Assembly (NCBI GenBank): GCA_004173415.1
Contig: SEHC01000058.1
Location: 1-8,801, forward strand
Origin: Lysobacteraceae bacterium
Lineage (GTDB): Bacteria > Pseudomonadota > Gammaproteobacteria > Xanthomonadales > Xanthomonadaceae
Reading direction: 5' to 3'
Length of the DNA stretch: 8,801 nucleotides
A program made the position numbers and the translations under genes. A model generated the notes under the pieces. The model was given only the letters and a program-made list of their open reading frames with translations, did no database searches and had not been told where the DNA came from. This document shows positions 1-6,270 of the stretch, in pieces (within the stretch, counting starts at the first letter, position 1; every line of letters begins with the position of its first letter).

Positions 1-1833
1 GAGGAAACCAGCTGGGGCGCGCGGCCGGAACTGGCGCCCGATGGCAAGCGCCTGCTGTATTCCAGCTACCGCGGCCGCCAATGGCAGCAACTGTGGCTGA
101 CCACGCCCACCGGCGCCGCGCCGCTGCCGCTGACCTTCGGCGACTACGACCGCCGCAGTGCGCGCTGGTCGCCCGATGGGCGCCGCATCGCCTTCATCGA
201 CAACGCCCACGGCCACACCTCGCTGCGGGTGATGGAGACCGTCGGCGGCGCCACCCGCACGCTGCTGCCGAACGTGCGCCATCGCAAGGGGCCGCATTCG
301 ACCCTGCGGCTGGAGATCGTCGACGAATCCGGCAAGCCGGTGCCGGCCCGGGTCTCGGTGATCGGCAGCGACCGGCGCGCGCATGCGCCGGAGGACGCCT
401 GGATGCACGCCGACGACGGCTTCGACCGGTCGGTGCAATCGGTGGAGACGAACTATTTCCACTGCGCCCCGCCGTGCACGCTGGAGCTGCCCCGGGGCAC
501 CACGCGCCTGCGCGTGCAGCGCGGCTTCGCCCACGCGCCGTGGCAGCAGGTCGTCGAGGTTGCCGGCGAGGACCAGCGGATCGTGGCCCGGCTGTCCAGC
601 CAGCGCCTGCCGGCCGCCTTCGGCCAGTGGATCAGCGCCGACCTGCATGTGCACATGAACTACGGCGGCCATTACCGCAACACGCCGGACAGGCTGGTCG
701 CACAGGCCCACGCGGAAGACCTGGACGTGGTCTTCAACACCGTCGTCAACAAGGAAGAGCGCATCCCCGACATCGACGGATTCCGCACCGGCATCGATCC
801 GGCCAGCGACAATGCCGTGACCCTGCTGCAGGCACAGGAATACCACACCAGTTTCTGGGGGCATCTCGGATTGCTGCAGCTCGACGACCACTTCCTCACC
901 CCGGATTTTTCCGCCTACCGCCACACCGCGCTGGCCAGTCCGTACCCGCACAACGGAGTGATCGCCGACCTGGCCCATGCGCAGCACGGCGTGGCCGGCT
1001 ACGTGCATCCTTTCGACACCGTTCCGGATCCGGCAAAGGATCCGGTGCTCAGCCATGCCTTGCCGGCCGATGTCATCAACGGCAAGGTCGATTACCTCGA
1101 AGTGGTCGGCTTCTCCGACCACAAATCCACGGCCGCGGTCTGGTACCGCCTGTTGAACCTGGGATTCCCGCTGGCCGCCGGCGCCGGCACCGATGCGATG
1201 GCCAACTACGCCTCGCTGCGCGGCCCGGTCGGCATGAACCGTGTGTTCCTGGACACCGGCGGCAGGCGCGATCCGGCGTCGGTCGCCGCCGCGCTGAAAG
1301 GCGGACACGGCTTCGCCAGCAACGGGCCGTTGCTGGGATTGCGGGTCGATGGAGCGAAGCCTGGAGACAGCACCCCGACCGCCACCGGCAAGCACCACTA
1401 CCGCATCGCCCTGCGTTCGCCGGTGCCCATCGACCACCTGGAACTGGTGCACAACGGCGCGGTGGTCGAATCGTTTGCCTTGAGCGGCGACCGTCGCAGC
1501 CTCGACGGCGAAGGCGAACTGGAACTCGACGGCGGCTGGCTGCTGCTGCGCGCCTGGAACGACGGCGCCGACCCGCTGGTGCTGGACCTGTATCCCTACG
1601 CGACCACCAATCCGGTCTGGCTGGGCAAGCCGGCAGCCACCGCGAGCGCGCGCGCGGATGCGGGCTATTTTTCCGATTGGCTGGGACGGGTGATCGAAGC
1701 CGCGTCGGCGCGCGATGATTACAACGATGCAGCCGAGCGCAAGGACACGCTCGATTATTTCAGCGACGCGCGCGAACGCTACCAGGCGATCGCCGCGGGT
1801 CGCGTCACCACCCAGGGGAACCACGGCGAATGA
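1..1833 (+). CDS. TolB-like propeller plus CehA/McbA-type metallohydrolase, 5' end cut by window
   Basis: The frame is open from base 1 to the TGA at 1831-1833, giving 610 visible codons. An internal ATG at 229 is not the real start, because clear propeller sequence lies upstream of it. Residues 12-21 (APDGKRLLYS) and about 54-66 (ARWSPDGRRIAF) are PD40/TolB-type blades, so more blades probably lie outside the window. A beta-sandwich-like region (about 100-200) follows, then a PHP-like metallohydrolase domain. Likely metal-site residues are the HVH pair H216/H218 (DLHVH), H282 and H288 (EYH...WGH), H336 (GYVHPFD) and D398 (GAGTDA). The C-terminal part (about 450-545) looks like another beta domain. 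This arrangement fits the CehA/McbA group, named after carbaryl hydrolases, but most members have no known substrate. The residue assignments are inferred from motif form. Export is likely from its propeller relatives, but the N-terminus is not visible. The gene is coupled to the downstream S9 peptidase by a four-base overlap. Confidence 0.85.
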   Translation, partial: EETSWGARPELAPDGKRLLYSSYRGRQWQQLWLTTPTGAAPLPLTFGDYDRRSARWSPDGRRIAFIDNAHGHTSLRVMETVGGATRTLLPNVRHRKGPHSTLRLEIVDESGKPVPARVSVIGSDRRAHAPEDAWMHADDGFDRSVQSVETNYFHCAPPCTLELPRGTTRLRVQRGFAHAPWQQVVEVAGEDQRIVARLSSQRLPAAFGQWISADLHVHMNYGGHYRNTPDRLVAQAHAEDLDVVFNTVVNKEERIPDIDGFRTGIDPASDNAVTLLQAQEYHTSFWGHLGLLQLDDHFLTPDFSAYRHTALASPYPHNGVIADLAHAQHGVAGYVHPFDTVPDPAKDPVLSHALPADVINGKVDYLEVVGFSDHKSTAAVWYRLLNLGFPLAAGAGTDAMANYASLRGPVGMNRVFLDTGGRRDPASVAAALKGGHGFASNGPLLGLRVDGAKPGDSTPTATGKHHYRIALRSPVPIDHLELVHNGAVVESFALSGDRRSLDGEGELELDGGWLLLRAWNDGADPLVLDLYPYATTNPVWLGKPAATASARADAGYFSDWLGRVIEAASARDDYNDAAERKDTLDYFSDARERYQAIAAGRVTTQGNHGE

Positions 1834-3839
1834 AACCAAGCGCGTGCCTGTTGCTGGGCCTGCTCGCCTGCACCGCCCACGCGGCCGAGCCGGAGACACT
1901 GTTCGGGCCGGCGGACTTGGCCCGCCTGGCCGAGCTGAGCGAACCCGGGTTCGCGCCCGACGGCAAACACCTGGTCTATACGGTCACCCGCGCCAACCTG
2001 ACCGAGGACAGGTCGCAATCCGACCTGTGGCGGGTCGGCTACGACGGCAGCGATCGCAGGCGACTGACCGAGACGCCCGACAGCAGCGAATGGCGGCCGC
2101 AGTGGTCGGCGGACGGCAAGTCGCTGGCCTTCCTTTCCGACCGCAGGCAGGCCGGCGAGGACGAGGACGACGCGACCACCCAGGTCTGGACCCTGCCCGC
2201 GGCCGGCGGCAAGGCACGCAGGCTCACCGATTTCGCCGATGGCGTGGAGGACTTCGTCTGGTCGCCGGACGGAAGGCGCATTGCGGTGATCGCGCTGGAT
2301 CCGGAATTCCCGGCCGGCACGCCAAAACCGAAGAACCCGCCGCCAATCGTCAGCGACCGTTACCAGTTCAAGGAGGACGGCAGCGGCTACCTGGGGTCGA
2401 GGCGCAAGCACCTGTACCTGTTCGACCTGGCCAGCGGCAAGGTCGAACAGCTCACTTCCGGTGCCCACGACGAGCAACTTCCGGCCTGGTCGCCGGACGG
2501 AAAACAAATCGCCTACGTGACCAAGCGCGGCGCCGATCCGGACCGCCACCTCAACTTCGACCTGTACGTGATCGAGGCCAGGGCCGGGGCCAAAGAGCGC
2601 CAGCTCACCACGTTCCCCGGTTCCGACCTGGATCCGTACTGGGAAACCCGCCCGGCCTGGAGTCCGGACAGCACCCGCATCGCCTACCTGCAGAGCGGCG
2701 AGGACCGGTGGATCTACTACGCGCCCTGGCAACTGGCGGTCATCGACGTGGCCAGCGGCCAGGCCACGATCCCGGCGCCGATCGACCGCTGCTTCAGCAA
2801 GCCGCGCTGGTCGGCCGACGGCAACAGCATTTACGCCCTGGTCGAACAAAGCCGGGTCACCCACCTGTCGCGCATCGACCTGGCCGACGGCAAGGTCACC
2901 GACCTGACCCGGGGCAAGCGCTTCGACTACGACCTGGACGTGTCCGCCGACGGACGCATCGTCGTGCTGGGCGGTGACGACCACCATCCCTATGAGATCT
3001 CGGCGGTGGAGGCGGACGGACTGCGCGCGCTCGGCAGGCACAATGAATGGCTGGCGCGGAAGCGGCTGGCCGAGGTCGAGCCGATCCGCTTCCGCAACAC
3101 CGAAGGCCTGGAACTGGAAGGCCTGCTGGTGAAACCGGTCGGTTACCAGCCCGGCAAGCGCTATCCCACCCTGCTGCGCCTGCACGGCGGCCCGGTCTAC
3201 CAGTTCAGCCATGAGTTCATGCCCGACTGGCAGGCGTATGCGGCCCGTGGCTACGCCGTGGTCGCGGTCAATCCGCGCGGCAGCTCCGGCCGCGGCTTCG
3301 ATTTCGCCAGGCAGATCTACGCTGACTGGGGCAACAAGGACGTGGACGACGTGCTGGCCGGCGTCGACCACGTGGTCGCGATGGGGATCGCCGATCCCGC
3401 GCGGCTCGGCATCGGCGGCTGGAGCTACGGGGCCATCCTGACCAACGCGGTGATCGCCCGCGACACCCGCTTCAAGGCCGCGATCAGCGGCGCTGGCGCT
3501 TCCAACATGTACGCGATGTACGGCCACGACCAGTACATCCGCGAATACGAACTCGAGCTCGGCACCCCGTGGCGCGACCGCGAACAATACGACCGCGCCA
3601 GCGCGCCGTTCCTGCATGCCGACCGCATCCGCACCCCGACCATGTTCCAGTGCGGCGAGAAGGACCTCAACGTGCCCTGCCTGGGGGCCGAGCAGATGTA
3701 CCAGGCACTGCGCTCGCTGGGCGTGCCCAGCCAGCTGGTGGTCTACCCGGGTGAGGGCCACGGCCTCACCGTGCCCAGCTACCTGCGCGACCGGCTCGAA
3801 CGGAACCTGGCCTGGTACGACCAGTACCTGAAGCCTTGA
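1830..3839 (+). CDS. Secreted S9 prolyl-oligopeptidase-family serine peptidase (S9C/DPP5-like)
   Basis: This 669-residue protein should cleave short peptides, probably in the periplasm or outside the cell. The N-terminus (MKPSACLLLGLLAC, then AHA at 16-18) is a signal peptide. Cleavage near residue 18 is most likely; Cys14 gives an imperfect lipobox, so a lipoprotein cannot be excluded. Residues about 25-400 carry at least six PD40-type propeller blades, such as PQWSADGKSLAF, FVWSPDGRRIAV and PAWSPDGKQIAY. The C-terminal alpha/beta-hydrolase domain has HGGP at 452-455 (oxyanion region), nucleophile Ser532 in GGWSYGA, Asp612 in CGEKDLNVP and His644 in GEGHGL. The triad spacing is normal for S9. 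Ala replaces the usual Gly after the SYG of the elbow. Length and layout fit acylaminoacyl-peptidase/DPP5-like S9C enzymes; exact specificity (dipeptidyl, acyl or oligo) cannot be read from the sequence. The start at 1830 overlaps the preceding stop (ATGA), with an AGGGGA at 1814-1819 as a distant ribosome site. Confidence 0.93.
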   Translation: MKPSACLLLGLLACTAHAAEPETLFGPADLARLAELSEPGFAPDGKHLVYTVTRANLTEDRSQSDLWRVGYDGSDRRRLTETPDSSEWRPQWSADGKSLAFLSDRRQAGEDEDDATTQVWTLPAAGGKARRLTDFADGVEDFVWSPDGRRIAVIALDPEFPAGTPKPKNPPPIVSDRYQFKEDGSGYLGSRRKHLYLFDLASGKVEQLTSGAHDEQLPAWSPDGKQIAYVTKRGADPDRHLNFDLYVIEARAGAKERQLTTFPGSDLDPYWETRPAWSPDSTRIAYLQSGEDRWIYYAPWQLAVIDVASGQATIPAPIDRCFSKPRWSADGNSIYALVEQSRVTHLSRIDLADGKVTDLTRGKRFDYDLDVSADGRIVVLGGDDHHPYEISAVEADGLRALGRHNEWLARKRLAEVEPIRFRNTEGLELEGLLVKPVGYQPGKRYPTLLRLHGGPVYQFSHEFMPDWQAYAARGYAVVAVNPRGSSGRGFDFARQIYADWGNKDVDDVLAGVDHVVAMGIADPARLGIGGWSYGAILTNAVIARDTRFKAAISGAGASNMYAMYGHDQYIREYELELGTPWRDREQYDRASAPFLHADRIRTPTMFQCGEKDLNVPCLGAEQMYQALRSLGVPSQLVVYPGEGHGLTVPSYLRDRLERNLAWYDQYLKP

Positions 3840-3870
3840 ATGCTGGCACCCGTGCGCCAACCCTCCTGCC

Positions 3871-3975
3871 CGTCATCCCGGCGCATGCCGGGACCCAGTG
3901 CCGGTGACCACGGCCTTGCCATTGCGTTTGCGCGCTACCAAAGAGCACTGGGTCCCGGATTGCGCCGGGATGACG
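3871..3975. repeat. Inverted pair of REP-like palindromic units between convergent genes
   Basis: The arm at 3871-3901 is the reverse complement of the arm at 3945-3975 at 29 of 31 positions; the two mismatches lie together in the centre of the unit. The spacer is 43 nt. Each arm also folds on itself: tcccggc/gccggga at 3876-3893 (7 bp, 4-nt loop) and tcccgg/ccggga at 3953-3970 (6 bp, 6-nt loop). The two central mismatches sit inside the small loop region, so the stems are conserved. This is the form of a paired REP/BIME-like intergenic element, and similar cgtcatcccgg-type palindromes are, from memory, widespread in proteobacteria. It fills most of the 138-bp gap between two convergent stop codons and may end transcription or protect mRNA 3' ends on both strands. 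No strong U-tract follows on either strand. No obvious target-site duplication flanks it. Confidence 0.85.
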
Positions 3976-3977
3976 GA

Positions 3978-5141
3978 TTATTTCGTCGCCGACCGGTAGC
4001 GCCCGAACTTCTTCAGCAGCTTCACCAGTTCCGCATGCGGAATCGCCTTCGCATACTTCCCGTCATTGCCCTGCATGTCGCGCGCGGCGACCATCGCATT
4101 GACGATGGCTTCCTCGGTGGCCTGCACCGTGGCCTCGAACAGTCCGTCCAGGTGCTCCAGGCCGACGAAGCGGGCCTGCGACAGCGCATCGCCCTTGAGC
4201 GCCCCGGCATTGGCCGTGGAGAACGCAAGGAAGATGTCGCCGGACCCGTTGCCGGCATAGCTGCCCATCCGCGCCAGGCCCATCGTCGCGCGCCTGGCGA
4301 TGCGCTTGAGCTGGTGTGGCAGCAGCGGCGCGTCGGTGGCGATGACGATGATGATCGAGCCGGTTTCGCCCCGGGCCGGGGCGGCGCTGCTGTAGATGCG
4401 GTCCTCGCGCAGGTACTGGCCGACCGGCACGCCGGCGATGCGCAGCGGGTCGCGCATGCCGTAGTTGGCCTGGACCAGAACGCCGACGGTGTGGTTGCCG
4501 CCGCCGTCGGCCTTGATCCGGCGCGAGGCGGTGCCGATGCCGCATTTGAATTCATGGCAGACCATGCCGGTGCCGCCGCCGACGTTGCCTTCGGCGACCG
4601 GGCCGCCCTTGGCCTCGGCCAGCGCCTGGGCGACGTGCGTCGGATGCACGTGGAAACCGTTGATGTCGTTGAGCTCGCCGTCCCAGGTTTCGGCGACCAC
4701 CGGCAGCGACCACCAGTAGCCCGACGCATCCGCACCGCCGGCGCGCACGCGCTCGGCGATCACCGCATCGCGGACCACGCCGACGCTGTGGGTGTTGGTC
4801 AGCATCACCGGGCCTTCCAGTTGGCCGGATTCCTCCAGCCAGGCGGTGCCGGTCATCTCGCCGTTGCCGTTGAGCGCGAACCAGGCGCCGAACACCGGCG
4901 CGTCCAGGGTGTCGCGGCCGCGCGGCAGGATCGCGGTCAACCCGGTGCGCACCTTCCTGCCCGAGGCGAGGTCCTCGATCAAGGTGACCTGGCCGACGCT
5001 GACTCCGGCCACGTCGGTGATCGCATTGAGCGGGCCGGCGGTGCCTTCGAACGGCACGCCGAGGTCGCGCGCGCGCGGCTCGGCGGCGGACGCCAGCGCG
5101 CAGATCGCGCACAATGCAATGGCGACGGGAATACGCGGCAT
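3978..5141 (-). CDS. Secreted P1/S58 family peptidase (DmpA-like L-aminopeptidase/D-esterase)
   Basis: This 387-residue protein belongs to the self-processing P1 family, Ntn-hydrolase-like enzymes that remove N-terminal residues and in some members act on D- or beta-amino acid substrates. The precursor cuts itself before a serine that becomes the nucleophile. Here that is Gly261-Ser262 in ETGSIIIVIATDAPLLPHQ, the typical start of the beta chain. Other family-typical stretches are GPLNAITDVAGVSVG (36-50), GYWWSLPVVAETWDG (141-155), GNVGGGTGMVCHEFKCG (185-201) and QANYG (224-228). Tyr142 and Asn226 are likely counterparts of the DmpA oxyanion-hole residues; this is inferred by eye. The N-terminus (MPRIPVAIALCAICALASAAEP) is a signal peptide ending near ASA-A. 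The start at 5141 is preferred over an in-frame ATG at 5222 because it directly begins the signal peptide, has GGAG five bases upstream, and avoids overlap with the divergent oxygenase gene. The stop is TAA, three bases from the inverted repeat. Confidence 0.93.
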   Translation of the reverse strand: MPRIPVAIALCAICALASAAEPRARDLGVPFEGTAGPLNAITDVAGVSVGQVTLIEDLASGRKVRTGLTAILPRGRDTLDAPVFGAWFALNGNGEMTGTAWLEESGQLEGPVMLTNTHSVGVVRDAVIAERVRAGGADASGYWWSLPVVAETWDGELNDINGFHVHPTHVAQALAEAKGGPVAEGNVGGGTGMVCHEFKCGIGTASRRIKADGGGNHTVGVLVQANYGMRDPLRIAGVPVGQYLREDRIYSSAAPARGETGSIIIVIATDAPLLPHQLKRIARRATMGLARMGSYAGNGSGDIFLAFSTANAGALKGDALSQARFVGLEHLDGLFEATVQATEEAIVNAMVAARDMQGNDGKYAKAIPHAELVKLLKKFGRYRSATK

Positions 5142-5146
5142 GCAGG

Positions 5147-5150
5147 CTCC
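5147..5150 (-). promoter_or_regulatory. Ribosome binding site of the P1 peptidase
   Basis: The minus strand reads GGAG, then five bases, then ATG at 5141. This supports the short start, which exposes a signal peptide, rather than the in-frame ATG 81 bases further upstream. Confidence 0.7.
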
Positions 5151-5188
5151 ATCGGAAGGACGCTCGTGCGCGAAGCTTACAACCCTAC

Positions 5189-5192
5189 GGAG
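5189..5192 (+). promoter_or_regulatory. Ribosome binding site of the Rieske oxygenase
   Basis: GGAG lies seven bases before the ATG at 5200. It supports this start over in-frame upstream starts, which would lie antisense inside the P1 peptidase gene. Confidence 0.7.
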
Positions 5193-5199
5193 ATCCGCG

Positions 5200-6270
5200 A
5201 TGCAGCCGGTTGATGCAAGCAAGGCACTGGAACTGGCAAGCGCGCTGCCGGCGCGCTACTACTTCGGCGAGGACATGCTGGCAATGGAGCAGCGCGCGGT
5301 GTTCGCGCTCAGCTGGCAGCTGGTCGCGCACGCCGGGCAGCTGGCCGAGGCCGGCGACCACGTGGTCGGGAAGGTCGGCGAAGTGCCGGTAATCCTGGTC
5401 CGCGGCCAGGACGGGGTGCTGCGCGGCTTCCCCAATGTCTGCCGGCACCGGGCCGGGCCGCTGGCCCTGTGCAACGGCAAGGGCGCGCGCGCCCTGCACT
5501 GCAAGTACCACGGCTGGACCTACACCCTGGAAGGCCAGTTGCGCAGCGCGCCGGAAATGCAGGACGCGGCCGCTTTCGACCTGCAGGAAATCCGCCTGCC
5601 GCCGTTGCGCGTGCACGAGTGGCAGGGGCTGGTGTTCGTGGCCCTGGACGAGGCGGTGCCGGATTTCGACGAGGTCTATGCCGGCATCGTCGAACGCATC
5701 GCCCCGATCGACCTGTCGGCGATGCGCTACCTGCGCCGCGACTCCTACGACATCGACTGCAACTGGAAGGTCTACATCGACAACTTCCTCGAAGGCTACC
5801 ACCTGCCGCACGTGCACCCGGGACTGTCCCGGGTGCTGGACTACCGCGCCTACGACACCGAACTTTTCCCCTGGCATTCGCTGCAGTCCTCGCCCCTGCG
5901 CGGCGACAGCGATGCCTACGGCGAGGGCCAGGCGTACTACTACTTCGTCTACCCCAACGTGATGCTCAACATCATGCCCGGCCGGCTGCAGACCAACCGG
6001 ATCCTGCCGCTGGGCCCGGGCCGCTGCCGGGTCGAGTTCGACTACTACTACGCCCAGGACGAGCAGGCCATGGCCCGGATCGCCGCCGACCAGTCCTTCA
6101 GCGACGAGGTCCAGGTCGAGGACATCGGCATCTGCGAAGCGGTGCAGCAGGGGCTGGCTTCGGGCTTCTACCACGCCGGCCGCCTCTGCCCGAAACGGGA
6201 AAGCGGCGTCTGGCATTTCCAGAACCTGTTGCGCGCGGCCTATGCCGACGGCGCCGGAGCGAGCGCATGA
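5200..6270 (+). CDS. Rieske non-heme iron oxygenase alpha subunit, choline-monooxygenase-like
   Basis: This 356-residue protein is a Rieske oxygenase, which uses electrons from a reductase or ferredoxin to activate O2 at a mononuclear iron. The [2Fe-2S] site is complete: Cys81-x-His83, seventeen residues, Cys101-x2-His104 (VCRHRAG...LHCKYHGW). The catalytic domain has NWKVYIDNFLEGYHLPHVHP (188-207), with iron ligands His201 and His206. Asp308 in VQVEDIGICEAVQ is the probable third ligand. Glu198, three residues before His201, is in the place of the residue that bridges the Rieske and iron centres. The C-terminal half (FVYPNVMLN, LPLGPGRCRVEFDYY, VEDIGICEAVQQGL) resembles choline monooxygenase more than naphthalene-dioxygenase types. 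No signal peptide is seen, so it is cytoplasmic. No reductase gene is in the window. The substrate is unknown; a quaternary amine is possible, an aromatic ring less so. The gene overlaps the next by ATGA. Confidence 0.92.
   Translation: MQPVDASKALELASALPARYYFGEDMLAMEQRAVFALSWQLVAHAGQLAEAGDHVVGKVGEVPVILVRGQDGVLRGFPNVCRHRAGPLALCNGKGARALHCKYHGWTYTLEGQLRSAPEMQDAAAFDLQEIRLPPLRVHEWQGLVFVALDEAVPDFDEVYAGIVERIAPIDLSAMRYLRRDSYDIDCNWKVYIDNFLEGYHLPHVHPGLSRVLDYRAYDTELFPWHSLQSSPLRGDSDAYGEGQAYYYFVYPNVMLNIMPGRLQTNRILPLGPGRCRVEFDYYYAQDEQAMARIAADQSFSDEVQVEDIGICEAVQQGLASGFYHAGRLCPKRESGVWHFQNLLRAAYADGAGASA

Larger units (their letters stand above)
5142..5199. promoter_or_regulatory. Divergent 58-bp intergenic region of P1 peptidase and Rieske oxygenase
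   Basis: The two genes point away from each other across only 58 bp, which already holds both ribosome sites. The single A/T-richer patch, about 5172-5184 (gaagcttacaacc), is the only place for a -10-like element. I cannot fit a clear -35/-10 pair on either strand, so at least one promoter probably lies partly inside the opposing gene. No operator palindrome is evident. Confidence 0.35.

Noticed and set aside
81..1718. A 545-codon plus-strand frame overlapping the CehA/McbA-like gene
   Set aside because: It is Arg/Pro/Ala-rich with no motifs and lies in a different frame from the clear propeller and metallohydrolase sequence.
1779..3860. A 693-codon open frame on the minus strand covering the whole S9 peptidase gene
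   Set aside because: Its translation is rich in Val, Ala, Gly, Arg and His with no family motifs, as expected from the antisense of a high-GC gene. The plus strand has signal peptide, propeller repeats and triad.
3871..3975. CRISPR-like array
   Set aside because: There are only two units and they are inverted relative to each other, not direct repeats with regular spacers; no cas gene is present.
3840..3977. A small RNA or short gene in the gap between the convergent genes
   Set aside because: Most of the gap is the inverted repeat pair; I see no promoter or plausible short coding frame with a ribosome site.
4792..5199. N-terminal extension of the Rieske oxygenase in the same frame
   Set aside because: The extension lies antisense inside the P1 peptidase gene. 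The ATG at 5200 has GGAG at the right distance and gives a normal N-terminus.
3840..5213. A 457-codon plus-strand frame antisense to the P1 peptidase
   Set aside because: It starts within the inverted repeat and lacks recognisable domains. The minus-strand gene has a full set of P1 family motifs.
5142..5222. N-terminal extension of the P1 peptidase to an ATG at 5222
   Set aside because: The extra 27 residues would bury the signal peptide and overlap the start of the divergent oxygenase gene. The ATG at 5141 has a good ribosome site.
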